Below are positions 8,561 to 17,493 of a stretch of DNA of 64,000 nucleotides, piece by piece. The stretch comes from Clostridia bacterium (GTDB lineage: Bacteria; Bacillota; Clostridia; Oscillospirales; Acutalibacteraceae). The notes beneath the pieces were generated by a model, which made no database searches, had not been told where the DNA came from, and worked only from the letters and a program-made list of their open reading frames with translations. How positions within the stretch are numbered: the first letter of the stretch is position 1; each line of letters opens with the position of its first letter. Position numbers and translations under genes: made by a program. The DNA is taken from assembly GCA_024404025.1 (NCBI GenBank), contig JAKSQP010000009.1, forward strand, positions 27,140 to 91,139, written 5' to 3'.

Positions 8561-9208
8561 ATGGAAAAAAGTTTTCCTGTTATTCTTTGTGAATTGAGAA
8601 AAGAAAAAGGACTGAGCCAGAAGGAAGCTGCTGCAAAGCTCGGCATTTCTCAGGCGCTTCTTTCGCATTATGAAAAAGGAATAAGAGAATGCGGACAGAA
8701 TTTTCTTGTTAAGGTTGCCGATTTTTACGGCGTAACCTGCGATTACCTGCTCGGCAGAGCGCCCGGACGCATCAGCAAGGATGATTACTCATATTTCTTC
8801 GAAATTGAGCAGACCGACGAGCTTCCGATGAGAAAAACTCTTTTCAAAGCAATCGGTGCGGTGGTTTCCGAATTGAGCGCCAACGGCAGCCGCAGCGGAC
8901 TTGAATTCACCGAATTTATCTCTTCGCAGCTATATAAACTTGTTCTGCTTGAAGCGCAGGCCGGCAATCTGCCGCCAAACTGGGCGGGAAAGAATTTCAT
9001 TGGCGGCGAAGTCAGGCTCTCAAGACTATATCTGGCGCTTATTGATTATGCGGCATCCGATTATATTAAATCATCCGAATCAAAAAATCGCATTGAAAGC
9101 AAACCGATGCCCGAAGCGCTGAAAACAATCGTTCAGGCCACCGAAAAACATGTTCTTTCCTCGGCAATCGAAAAACTGCCGCCGATTCCGCTTGAAATGC
9201 TCAAATAA
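8561..9208 (+). CDS. XRE-family transcriptional regulator
   Basis: 215 residues. The N-terminal helix-turn-helix of the Cro/C1 type spans about residues 7-62 (LRKEKGLSQKEAAAKLGIS.ALLSHYEKGIR with CDYLLGR closing it). The rest is a helical domain with no recognised ligand signature. It is divergent from the GH35 operon with a palindrome between them, so autoregulation and control of that operon are likely, by inference. AAGGGG precedes the start by 9 nt. Monocistronic, ending in a terminator. Confidence 0.88.
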   Translation: MEKSFPVILCELRKEKGLSQKEAAAKLGISQALLSHYEKGIRECGQNFLVKVADFYGVTCDYLLGRAPGRISKDDYSYFFEIEQTDELPMRKTLFKAIGAVVSELSANGSRSGLEFTEFISSQLYKLVLLEAQAGNLPPNWAGKNFIGGEVRLSRLYLALIDYAASDYIKSSESKNRIESKPMPEALKTIVQATEKHVLSSAIEKLPPIPLEMLK

Positions 9209-9215
9209 GCAAACG

Positions 9216-9244
9216 CACAAAAGAGGCTTAAAGCCTCTTTTGTG
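9216..9244. terminator. Bidirectional terminator between XRE gene and glgA
   Basis: CACAAAAGAGGCTT pairs with AAGCCTCTTTTGTG, with A/T runs on both sides. Confidence 0.88.
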
Positions 9245-9246
9245 TT

Positions 9247-10665
9247 TTAATTAATGGATTCGTACAACTTAATATATTCTCTCGCAGAGCGTCCCCAGCT
9301 GTTGTCGCATTTGAGCGCTCTTAAAACAAGAGTGTTCCGGTTCTTTTTATCCGAATAAGCAGCAAGCGCTCTTCTGATCGCATCAAGCATATCATAGGCA
9401 TCATAGCTCTTAAAAGTAAAGCCGTTGCCCTTTCCGTCGCCGCTGTCGGTGATTGTGTCCTTAAGTCCGCCCGTTTCCCTTACGATGGGCACGGTGCCGT
9501 AACGCAGAGCAACCATCTGCGAAAGTCCGCAGGGCTCGCTCTTTGAGGGCATCAGGAATAAATCGCTGCCGGCATAAATTTTTCTCGCAAGGTCGGGAAT
9601 AAAGCCGATGCGAAGACCAACCTTTGAGGGGAATGCGGCGGCAAGCTCTTTGAAGAATGCTTCATATTCCCAATCACCCGAGCCGAGAACAACGAGCTGC
9701 ATATCGGCGGAATCAAGAAGCTCCCACATAATCTTTTTTATAAGGTCAAATCCCTTGTGAGCAACGAGCCTTGAAACTATACCGACAACCGGAACATCCT
9801 CTTTTACCGGCAGATCGAACATCTCCTGAAGAGCGGCTTTGTTTTTGAATTTGCCGGAGAAATCCTTTGCGCTGAAGTTTGCAAAGATATTTTTATCTGT
9901 TTCGGGGTCGTAATTTTTAACATCAATGCCGTTGAGTATTCCGCTGAGCTTATAGCTTCTTTCCTTGAGAATCGGATGAAGTCCGTGGCTGAACCAAGGA
10001 TCGAGGATCTCACCGGCATAGGTATTTGAAACGGTTGTAACTCTGTCTGAACATTCGATGCCGCCCTTCATAAGATTGATGCAGTCACCGAATTCAAGCA
10101 GAGAGGAATTCTCTTCGCCGATGCCGAAAACATCGCCGAGGATCTCTTTGCCGTAAATGCCCTGATACTGAATGTTGTGAATAGTGAAAACGGTTTTGAT
10201 TCCCGTATAACCCTCACGGTTTGCATACATTGTTGAATAATAAACGGGCACAAGTGCGCTCTGCCAGTCATTGCAATGAATTATATCGGGCTTAAAGTCG
10301 ATATAGGGCAGAATTTCAAGCACCGCTCTTGAGAAGAAGGCAAATCTTTCGCCGTCATCATAATGGCCGTAAAGTGTATTTCTTTTGAAATAATACTCAT
10401 TATCAATGAGATAATATGTAACTCCGCCTGCTTTGGCTTCAAAGATACCGCAATATTGTCTGCGCCACGAAACGGGCACCATAATGCTCGTGATAAAAGT
10501 CATTGAAGCTCTCATCTCGCTGCTGACTGTGCCGTAAAGAGGCATAACGATTCTGCAGTTTATTTTTCTGTTTTTGAGCGCCTGAGGCAGAGAGCCTGCA
10601 ACATCTGCAAGTCCGCCGCTTGCGGCAAACGGGAGCGCTTCGCTCGAAACATATAAAACCTTCAT
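9247..10665 (-). CDS. glgA: Glycogen synthase (ADP-glucose type, GT5)
   Basis: 472 residues, usual GlgA length. It transfers glucose from ADP-glucose to growing alpha-1,4-glucan. The ADP-glucose-binding KxGGL-type motif appears near the N-terminus as FAASGGLADVAG, with the family's usual Lys replaced by Ala at that position; the GT-B C-terminal domain shows VSRLVAHKGFDL and MPSKSEPCGLSQM (catalytic Glu region). Last gene of the glgB-glgC-glgD operon, with one membrane-protein gene between. The first-motif residue is worth noting, but the second half is standard. Confidence 0.93.
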   Translation of the reverse strand: MKVLYVSSEALPFAASGGLADVAGSLPQALKNRKINCRIVMPLYGTVSSEMRASMTFITSIMVPVSWRRQYCGIFEAKAGGVTYYLIDNEYYFKRNTLYGHYDDGERFAFFSRAVLEILPYIDFKPDIIHCNDWQSALVPVYYSTMYANREGYTGIKTVFTIHNIQYQGIYGKEILGDVFGIGEENSSLLEFGDCINLMKGGIECSDRVTTVSNTYAGEILDPWFSHGLHPILKERSYKLSGILNGIDVKNYDPETDKNIFANFSAKDFSGKFKNKAALQEMFDLPVKEDVPVVGIVSRLVAHKGFDLIKKIMWELLDSADMQLVVLGSGDWEYEAFFKELAAAFPSKVGLRIGFIPDLARKIYAGSDLFLMPSKSEPCGLSQMVALRYGTVPIVRETGGLKDTITDSGDGKGNGFTFKSYDAYDMLDAIRRALAAYSDKKNRNTLVLRALKCDNSWGRSAREYIKLYESIN

Positions 10666-10699
10666 TTTATCCGTTCCTTTCGGTTATCGATCAACTGTG

Positions 10700-11257
10700 T
10701 CAGTTATTATTTTCTGCCGGCTCGGTGTTTTCTTCTGCCGGCGCTTCTGTATTCTGTGTTTCCTGCTGAACGGCCGTTGTTTCCTCCGGCGCTTCGGTCA
10801 CATTCGTTTTTTCCTCGCCCGAAGTTGTCTTCTCACCGGTCGTTTTCTCGTTTCTGTCAACCGTGTATTTTTCAACCTGCGTAACCGGCTCACCCCGCTC
10901 ATTAAGAAGAGGTATTCCGTCTTCATTGGTCACCTGCACATATCTGCTTGCTTCAACCACGGGATCGGTTGTTGTTTCTTCGGTTACGGGAGTTTTTTTC
11001 TTCGTGGGATAAACCTGAAAAGTTGTAACATGAGGTCTTTCATAATGCTCAAGCATTGTGTAATAAACAACATCTCCGTTTTCAGCCGTTTCGCTTACAA
11101 CGATAACCGTGCTTCCGGCTTCGGTTGATGCGCCCTCCTCGTCCTTTTCAAATACCCCGACCTTAACCAAAACAACAATCAATGCCAGAATCAAGGCAAC
11201 ACCCGCAGCTGCGTATGTGATGATATCCTGTTTTGACAATCTGCTTCCGGATGACAT
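10700..11257 (-). CDS. Single-pass membrane protein of unknown function inside the glycogen operon
   Basis: 185 residues, no recognised family. One transmembrane segment (ITYAAAGVALILALIVVLVKVGVF, about residues 10-33) after a short basic N-terminus; then a region of about 90 residues with VIVVSETAENGDVVYYTMLEHYER, and a Thr/Glu-rich low-complexity tail (about 125-185). It would present its C-terminus outside the cell. It lies between glgD (17 nt) and glgA (34 nt) on the same strand, so it is probably co-transcribed. The ribosome site is weak. What an envelope protein does in a glycogen operon is unclear. Confidence 0.7.
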   Translation of the reverse strand: MSSGSRLSKQDIITYAAAGVALILALIVVLVKVGVFEKDEEGASTEAGSTVIVVSETAENGDVVYYTMLEHYERPHVTTFQVYPTKKKTPVTEETTTDPVVEASRYVQVTNEDGIPLLNERGEPVTQVEKYTVDRNEKTTGEKTTSGEEKTNVTEAPEETTAVQQETQNTEAPAEENTEPAENNN

Positions 11258-11274
11258 AAGAAACCAACACTTCC

Positions 11275-12387
11275 TCAGATAACTATTTCTTTTCCGACAT
11301 AAACGGGGAAATTCGATGCGCCGCAGAGATTCTTGCCCGGCTTGATCGCAACCGATTTATCAAGAATAACGCATTCAAGGCTTGCATTTTCGCCGACGAA
11401 TGAACCCTGCATAATGATTGAATCCTTTATTTTGGCACCCTTGGCAACGGTTACGCCTCTGAAGAGGATGCAGTTTTCAACCTCGCCCTCAATGCGGCAG
11501 CCGTCTGCGATAAGTGAATTTTTGACATTTGAGCTTATTCCGTAGAACGCAGGAACTTCATCCCTTGTCTTTGTGTAAACGGGCTTATCCGGAGCAAAAA
11601 TCTGCTTCATATTGTCACGGTCAAGAAGCTCAAGGCTGACATTATAGTAATCCTGAAGAGATGAAAGAACACGGATATATCCCTTCTGCTCATATCCGTA
11701 AGCCTTAAGGTGAACAAGATGCATTGCAATAAGGGATTCGAGATTTTCAAATCTTGAAGAATGAGCCTCCTGCAGAAGTCTTTCAAGAAGAGATCTTCTG
11801 ATAACCATAACATTGGTCGAATAATTTGTTTCAAACATGAAATTTCCGATGAATTTTGACGAAACTATTTTTCCGTCTGCGCCGAATTCATATTCGGTTG
11901 CATAATTTATCTGCTTGGGTATTCCTCTGGTATATGCAAGAGTAATATCGGCGTTCTTTTCGATATGGGCATTGATCATATCCTCATAATCAATATTTCC
12001 GAGAACATTGCAGTCCGTAAGAAGAACATATTCCTTATCTGATGATGAAAGATAATCAATGCTTCCGCAAAGGGCATCAAGCTTTCCGACCGACATACCC
12101 GTTTCGGTTGTGTTGAACGGAGGAAGAATGGTCATACCCTCTCTTTTTCTTGAAAGATCCCACGCTTTGCCGTTGCCGACATGGTCCATAAGTGAACGGT
12201 AGTTTGCCTTTGTGATTATACCGACCTGCGAAATGCCCGCATTGACCATATTGGAAAGCGGAAAATCTATAAGACGGTATCTGCCCGCAAACGGAACAGA
12301 GCCCATAGTTCTGAACGTTGTCATTTCGGGAAGAAGCTCATCATACGCATTAGAAAAAATAATTCCGAGAACATTATTCGATGACAT
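11275..12387 (-). CDS. glgD: GlgD, regulatory/accessory subunit of glucose-1-phosphate adenylyltransferase
   Basis: 370 residues. It aligns by eye with GlgC through GRYRLIDFPLSNMVNAGI but lacks the GGxGxRLxxLT phosphate-binding loop at the N-terminus (here TTFRTMGSVPF), as is known for Firmicutes GlgD, which is catalytically weak and tunes GlgC in a heterotetramer. The C-terminal left-handed beta-helix repeats are present (NSLIADGCRIEGEVENCILF). Its ATG overlaps the glgC stop by 1 nt (TAATG), implying translational coupling and matched subunit amounts. Confidence 0.93.
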   Translation of the reverse strand: MSSNNVLGIIFSNAYDELLPEMTTFRTMGSVPFAGRYRLIDFPLSNMVNAGISQVGIITKANYRSLMDHVGNGKAWDLSRKREGMTILPPFNTTETGMSVGKLDALCGSIDYLSSSDKEYVLLTDCNVLGNIDYEDMINAHIEKNADITLAYTRGIPKQINYATEYEFGADGKIVSSKFIGNFMFETNYSTNVMVIRRSLLERLLQEAHSSRFENLESLIAMHLVHLKAYGYEQKGYIRVLSSLQDYYNVSLELLDRDNMKQIFAPDKPVYTKTRDEVPAFYGISSNVKNSLIADGCRIEGEVENCILFRGVTVAKGAKIKDSIIMQGSFVGENASLECVILDKSVAIKPGKNLCGASNFPVYVGKEIVI

Positions 12388-13601
12388 TATTCTTCACCTC
12401 CAACATTGCTGTCTGCCATTTCTTTGGGAGCTACCCTTGCTCCCTTTCCGACCTTGACGCCGCTTCCTACAACTGCGACACCCCAGTCATCTATAACTTC
12501 CATATTTTCGGGTCTTTCGCCGACTACTGCGCCCTCTTCGATAACCGCATTCTCGGCAACTATCGAATACTGAACAACTGCACCCTTCTTAATAACGGTT
12601 CCGGGCATAACGATTGAATATCTTACCTCTGCGCCTTCTTCAACGGTCACATTTGCAAAAAGAACGGAGAAATCAATATCTCCCTTTATTTCGCAGCCCT
12701 CGGTTATCATTGAATTGATCACCTTGGCGTTATCTCCGATAAAATGAGGAGGAGCAACAGGACTTCTTGAATAAATCTTCCAGCTGTCGTCATCAAGATT
12801 GAGGTCTACCTTGGGATTGAGAAGGTCAAGGTTTGCATCCCAGAGGCTGTTGATGGTTCCGACATCCTTCCAATAGCCGTCAAACTGATAAGCAAACATT
12901 CTCTCACCGTTTTCGTGCATTGCGGGAATAACATCGTGGCCGAAATCGTTGCCGGAGTTTTCATTTGCTTCATCTTCGATGAGATACTTTCTGAGCTTTT
13001 TCCAACTGAAAACATAAACGCCCATTGAAGCCTTGTTACTTCTGGGATTCTTCGGCTTTTCTTCAAATTCGGCAATCGAGCCGTCTTCATTTGTGATCAT
13101 AAGGCCGAAACGGCTCGCCTCATCCCACGGAACCTCAAGCATTGCAATGGTGCAGTCCGCTTCTTTCTTTTTATGGTATTCGATCATCTTTGCGTAATCC
13201 ATCTTATAGATATGGTCGCCCGAAAGAATGAGAACATATTCGGGATCATATCTTTCGATGAAATTGATGTTCTGATAAATTGCGTTTGCCGTTCCCTTAT
13301 ACCATTCCGTTCCCTTTATCTGCTGATAAGGAGAAAGGATATGCACGCCGCCGTTTGCTCTGTCAAGATCCCACGGCTGTCCGTTGCCGATATAATCGTT
13401 AAGCTCAAGCGGCTGATACTGCGTAAGCACGCCTACCGTATAAATGCCTGAATTAACGCAGTTTGAAAGAGGGAAATCTATGATGCGGTATTTGCCGCCG
13501 TAGGGTACTGCCGGCTTTGCGATCTGCTTTGTGAGAATGCCGAGACGGCTTCCCTGTCCGCCTGCAAGAAGCATTGCTATACATTCGGGTTTAACTGCCA
13601 T
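12387..13601 (-). CDS. glgC: Glucose-1-phosphate adenylyltransferase
   Basis: 404 residues. It makes ADP-glucose from ATP and glucose-1-phosphate, the committed step of glycogen synthesis. The catalytic loop [13 protein letters not shown] (about residues 12-24), [19 protein letters not shown] and the [10 protein letters not shown] metal site are complete; a C-terminal beta-helix ([14 protein letters not shown]) follows. AAGGAGG precedes the ATG. Second gene of the operon, 26 nt after glgB. Confidence 0.95.
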   Translation of the reverse strand: MAVKPECIAMLLAGGQGSRLGILTKQIAKPAVPYGGKYRIIDFPLSNCVNSGIYTVGVLTQYQPLELNDYIGNGQPWDLDRANGGVHILSPYQQIKGTEWYKGTANAIYQNINFIERYDPEYVLILSGDHIYKMDYAKMIEYHKKKEADCTIAMLEVPWDEASRFGLMITNEDGSIAEFEEKPKNPRSNKASMGVYVFSWKKLRKYLIEDEANENSGNDFGHDVIPAMHENGERMFAYQFDGYWKDVGTINSLWDANLDLLNPKVDLNLDDDSWKIYSRSPVAPPHFIGDNAKVINSMITEGCEIKGDIDFSVLFANVTVEEGAEVRYSIVMPGTVIKKGAVVQYSIVAENAVIEEGAVVGERPENMEVIDDWGVAVVGSGVKVGKGARVAPKEMADSNVGGEE

Positions 13602-13627
13602 TTTTCAGTTTCCTCCTTTATATCTGA

Positions 13628-15526
13628 TTAAACCGTTTGTTTCTTTCTTGATGTGTTTTTTATGTACATACAGCTTAAGCCTTCTATGTCAAGCTCTATG
13701 CTGTATTCGCATCCGTGCATCGGGATTTTTTTGGCTCTGAACGAGCCTTTTGTGCTTTCGCCCCTGCCGCCGTATTCCGGCTCTGCGGAGCTGAAAACAA
13801 CTCTGTAAGTTCCGGGCTTCTTAACGCCTATGCGATATTTTTGCCTTGTGACATTTGTAAAATTGCAGACAACGGCGATTTCGTTTTCCGATTTATCTCT
13901 GCGAAGATAGGAAACGACCGAATTCACATTATCATCGCTGACTATCCACGAAAAACCTTCCCAATCATAATCTATCTCCCAAAATGCGGGGTTTTTCAGA
14001 TAGAACGCATTGAGATCGGCAACATATTTTTTGATCTGCCTGTGCGCTTCATAATCAAGAAGCAGCCAATCAAGCTCCTGCTTATAATTCCATTCAATGA
14101 ACTGACCGAATTCGCTGCCCATAAACAGAAGCTTCTTTCCCGGATGGGACATCATATAGCCGAGGAAAGACCTCACTCCTGCAAACTTTTCTTCATAAGT
14201 GCCGGGCATTTTATTTATCAGAGAGCATTTGCCGTGAACGACCTCATCGTGAGAAATCGGAAGCACAAAATTTTCCGAAAATGCGTAAAAGAATGAAAAA
14301 GTAAGGCAATCATGATTGAACTTTCTGAAAATGCCGTCAAGCGAAAAATATTTGAGGCAGTCGTTCATCCAGCCCATATTCCATTTGAAATTGAAACCGA
14401 GTCCGCCGAGATAAGTCGGCTTTGAAACCATCGGCCACGAGGTGCTTTCTTCTGCGATCATCATAACATCGCCGTGTTCACGGAAAATCGCTTCATTGAG
14501 CTTTTTCAGAAAAGCAACGGCTTCGAGATTTTCTCTGCCTCCGTAGATGTTCGGAGACCATTCGCCGTCCTCTCTGCAATAATCGAGATAGAGCATTGAA
14601 GCGACAGCATCAACACGAAGTCCGTCAATGTGATATTTTTCGATCCACAGCATTGCGCTTGACATCAGAAAGCTCCGGACCTCCGGCTTGCCGTAATCAA
14701 AAACTCTTGTTCCCCATTGATAATGTTCCCCTTTTTTGGGGTCTGAATATTCATAGCAGGGTCCGCCGTCGAATTCGTATAATCCGAAGGCATCCTTCGG
14801 GAAATGAGCCGGAACCCAGTCAAGAATAACTCCGATTCCGCTGTTATGGGCTTTGTTGACAAAATATGCAAAGTCATCGGGAGTGCCGAATCTTGAGGTC
14901 GGCGCAAAATATCCCGTCACCTGGTATCCCCAGGAGCCGTCAAACGGATGCTCCATAATCGGAAGCAGTTCTATATGAGTATACCCCATCTCCTTAACAT
15001 AAGGAACAAGTCTGTCTGCAAGGTCACGGTAAGAAAGCGGATTGCCGTCATCATAGAGCTGCCATGAGCCTGCGTGAACTTCATATATGTTGACGGGAGA
15101 TTCATAGATATTTTTCTTTTTCCTTTTTTGCATCCAGCCCTTGTCAGACCAGCTGAAATCCGGGTTCCCGTAATATTTTGAAGCCGTGCCCGGTCTTGTT
15201 TCGGAATGAAACGCATAAGGGTCACTTTTGAGATATTCTCTTCCGTCGGCTGAAACGAATCTGAATTTATAAGCATCAAACTGCTTAACTCCGCTGACGG
15301 TGCATTCCCAGACCCCGTCGCTGATTTTTTTCATTTTGTTTTTACCTGCATCCCAGCCATTGAAATCGCCGACCACGCAGGCGGACTTAACATTCGGCGC
15401 CCACACTCTGAAGGTTACCGCATTCTCGCTGCCTTCGCACGGATGCGCTCCGAGATATTCATACGCTTTTGCATTTGTTCCCTCATGAAAAAGATAAAGA
15501 GGAATATTGTTTTCGTTTTTTTTCAT
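13628..15526 (-). CDS. glgB: 1,4-alpha-glucan branching enzyme (GH13)
   Basis: 632 residues. Introduces alpha-1,6 branches in glycogen. N-terminal CBM48 domain (VTFRVWAPNVKSACVVGDFNGW), then a GH13 barrel with the four conserved regions: DWVPAHFPKD, DGLRVDAVAS (nucleophile Asp), MIAEES (acid/base Glu) and PISHDEVVHGK; a C-terminal beta domain ends the protein. First gene of the glycogen operon, with its own promoter about 45 nt upstream and an AGAGGAGGT ribosome site. Confidence 0.95.
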   Translation of the reverse strand: MKKNENNIPLYLFHEGTNAKAYEYLGAHPCEGSENAVTFRVWAPNVKSACVVGDFNGWDAGKNKMKKISDGVWECTVSGVKQFDAYKFRFVSADGREYLKSDPYAFHSETRPGTASKYYGNPDFSWSDKGWMQKRKKKNIYESPVNIYEVHAGSWQLYDDGNPLSYRDLADRLVPYVKEMGYTHIELLPIMEHPFDGSWGYQVTGYFAPTSRFGTPDDFAYFVNKAHNSGIGVILDWVPAHFPKDAFGLYEFDGGPCYEYSDPKKGEHYQWGTRVFDYGKPEVRSFLMSSAMLWIEKYHIDGLRVDAVASMLYLDYCREDGEWSPNIYGGRENLEAVAFLKKLNEAIFREHGDVMMIAEESTSWPMVSKPTYLGGLGFNFKWNMGWMNDCLKYFSLDGIFRKFNHDCLTFSFFYAFSENFVLPISHDEVVHGKCSLINKMPGTYEEKFAGVRSFLGYMMSHPGKKLLFMGSEFGQFIEWNYKQELDWLLLDYEAHRQIKKYVADLNAFYLKNPAFWEIDYDWEGFSWIVSDDNVNSVVSYLRRDKSENEIAVVCNFTNVTRQKYRIGVKKPGTYRVVFSSAEPEYGGRGESTKGSFRAKKIPMHGCEYSIELDIEGLSCMYIKNTSRKKQTV

Positions 15527-15571
15527 TACGGCACCTCCTCTGCGCCGGTAACACTACCTGATTTTATTTTT

Positions 15572-15599
15572 ATTATAACATATCTGATTTTATTTTCAA
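15572..15599 (-). promoter_or_regulatory. Promoter of the glgBCD-glgA operon
   Basis: Minus strand reads TTGAAA, 16 nt, TATAAT. The TGATTTTATTTT motif occurs twice here (15560-15571 and 15585-15596), which may be a regulator site or just AT-rich promoter DNA. Confidence 0.65.
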
Positions 15600-15675
15600 G
15601 TATATCACATTAGTTTTAATGACAAATTCACATTTATGCAATATGACGATAAAAGTTACAATCGTGTCACCCTCA

Positions 15676-15704
15676 TTGACAAAGCGCCGTTCATTTGTTA
15701 TTAT
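15676..15704 (+). promoter_or_regulatory. Promoter of the pseudokinase-GH130 pair
   Basis: TTGACA, 17 nt, TATTAT, about 60 nt before the start codon. A second TATAAT lies at 15721-15726 without a good -35 box. Confidence 0.65.
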
Positions 15705-15766
15705 TCACAATGAATTTTTGTATAATTTCTTACTGAAATGTCAGAATATCGGCAGGGAGTGTAATT

Positions 15767-17482
15767 ATGATAAGTACAGATAATCTGTGCATGAGCTGTA
15801 TGCACGAAATAGGCGACGAAAAAAAATGTCCCTATTGCGGCTACTATGCCGATTCGGCTCAGATTTCGCCGTATCTTCCCGTGCGCACCGTTATTTCCAA
15901 CCGTTATCTTGTAGGCAAGATCCTTGAATATAACGGCGAAGGCGCAACATATATCGGATGGGATTTAACGGAAAGAAAACCCGTTAAAATAAGAGAATTT
16001 ATTCCCGATTCGTTCTCCATCCGCACTCCGTCAGATCTGAATCTGCATATTATGATGGGCAGCGAAAACATTTTTGCCGAGCTGCGCCAGAGCTTTGAAG
16101 AGCTTTGGACAAAGCTCGCAAGGTTAAGAGGACTTTCGGCGCTCATAAGCGTTACCGATGTTGTTGAAGATTACGGCACGAGCTATGCGATTTATGACCA
16201 TATCGAAGGTCTTTCGCTCAGAGATTTTCTTCTGCGCAACAAAACGGGCTATCTGCCCTGGGAAAAGGCAAGGCAGATACTTATGCCCATTCTTTCAACT
16301 CTCGGCACCCTGCACTCTTCCGGAATCATCCACAGAGGCATTTCTCCCTCAACGCTTATAATTGACAAGGACGGAAAAGTCAGAATTTCGGGATTTTCGA
16401 TCGGCGCCGCAAGAACTGCAAAAAGCGACCTGAACAGCCAGCTTTTTGACGGTTATGCGGCAATTGAACAATACGGTTTTGAGGGCCAGCAGGGCACATG
16501 GACGGATATTTATGCTTTTGCCGCCGTGCTTTACAGAACTCTTATCGGAAGCGATCCGATTTCCGCAAAAGAGCGTATGTCGAATGACCGCCTCATGGTC
16601 CCCGGAAAATTTGCCGAAGCGCTTCCGGCGTATGTTATCAACGGACTTATAAATGCCCTTCAGATCCTTCCCGAAGACAGAACGAGAACCGTTGAACAGC
16701 TTCGGGCTGAGCTTTCGGCTTCGCCGTCGGTAACTGCGGCCGTGAACCAATATCAGGGACCTGCTCCCGCTCCGCAGAATCAAGCCGTTCCCGCAAACCG
16801 GCCGAAAAAATCTTCGCAAAAAAAGAACGGACTTCCCGTTGTCATTACTGCAGCGGTCATCAGCGTTGTAGTCGGACTTGCGATATTTATTATTCTCGCA
16901 CTTACTGTTTTTAAAGATACATTCAATTTCGGAATAAACAAAGCCGAAACCGGCGGAGAAACCGCAATTGCAGACGCTTCAATGGTCCCCGTTCCGGACT
17001 TCAGAGGAAAGAGCTTTGTTGATGTTAACGCAAATCCCGTTTTCACAAAGAATTTCGCCTTTGAAGAGGTTAAGGTTTTCAGCAGCGATATTGCTGAAGG
17101 ATATATAACCGACCAGAGCATCATTCCGGAGGAATCCGTTCCGGCCGGAACTCTTATCAGACTTTATGTAAGCAAAGGCAAAGAGCTCGTTGACCTTCCC
17201 GATGTTGTCGGTTGGAATATCACGCTCGCTTCCGCAAAGCTCGGAGAGCTCGGCTTCACGATCAAGCAGATTCCGGCGGATGACGGCGGAAAAACAGACG
17301 GAGAGGTTATCCACATGGCTCCTCTTTCAGGAAAAACCTATGAAAAAGGAACAGAAATAATCCTCAGCGTTTATACGGCTCCCACAACGGTTTCCGAAAC
17401 GGAAGAAGCGCTCTATGAGGAACAGCCCGAAGAGCCCGAAACCGACATTCCCGCCGAAGAGCCTCAAAATAATAATGAATAA
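15767..17482 (+). CDS. Zinc-ribbon, kinase-like (probably catalytically dead), PASTA-domain membrane protein
   Basis: 571 residues. Order: zinc ribbon with Cys8, Cys11, Cys21 and Cys24; a Ser/Thr-kinase-like domain (about 40-320); a Pro-rich linker; one transmembrane segment (about 357-382); two PASTA domains (about 407-540); an acidic tail. Catalytic motifs are altered: HRD is HRG (189-191), the following Asn is Thr (SPSTL), and DFG is SGF (208-210). The residues needed for phosphotransfer and metal binding are therefore missing, although Lys74 of PVKIREF remains. It probably senses cell-wall muropeptides through PASTA and signals by binding. GGGAG lies 7 nt before the start. Followed 11 nt later by a GH130 gene. 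Confidence 0.85.
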   Translation: MISTDNLCMSCMHEIGDEKKCPYCGYYADSAQISPYLPVRTVISNRYLVGKILEYNGEGATYIGWDLTERKPVKIREFIPDSFSIRTPSDLNLHIMMGSENIFAELRQSFEELWTKLARLRGLSALISVTDVVEDYGTSYAIYDHIEGLSLRDFLLRNKTGYLPWEKARQILMPILSTLGTLHSSGIIHRGISPSTLIIDKDGKVRISGFSIGAARTAKSDLNSQLFDGYAAIEQYGFEGQQGTWTDIYAFAAVLYRTLIGSDPISAKERMSNDRLMVPGKFAEALPAYVINGLINALQILPEDRTRTVEQLRAELSASPSVTAAVNQYQGPAPAPQNQAVPANRPKKSSQKKNGLPVVITAAVISVVVGLAIFIILALTVFKDTFNFGINKAETGGETAIADASMVPVPDFRGKSFVDVNANPVFTKNFAFEEVKVFSSDIAEGYITDQSIIPEESVPAGTLIRLYVSKGKELVDLPDVVGWNITLASAKLGELGFTIKQIPADDGGKTDGEVIHMAPLSGKTYEKGTEIILSVYTAPTTVSETEEALYEEQPEEPETDIPAEEPQNNNE

Positions 17483-17493
17483 TCGGTGATAAT

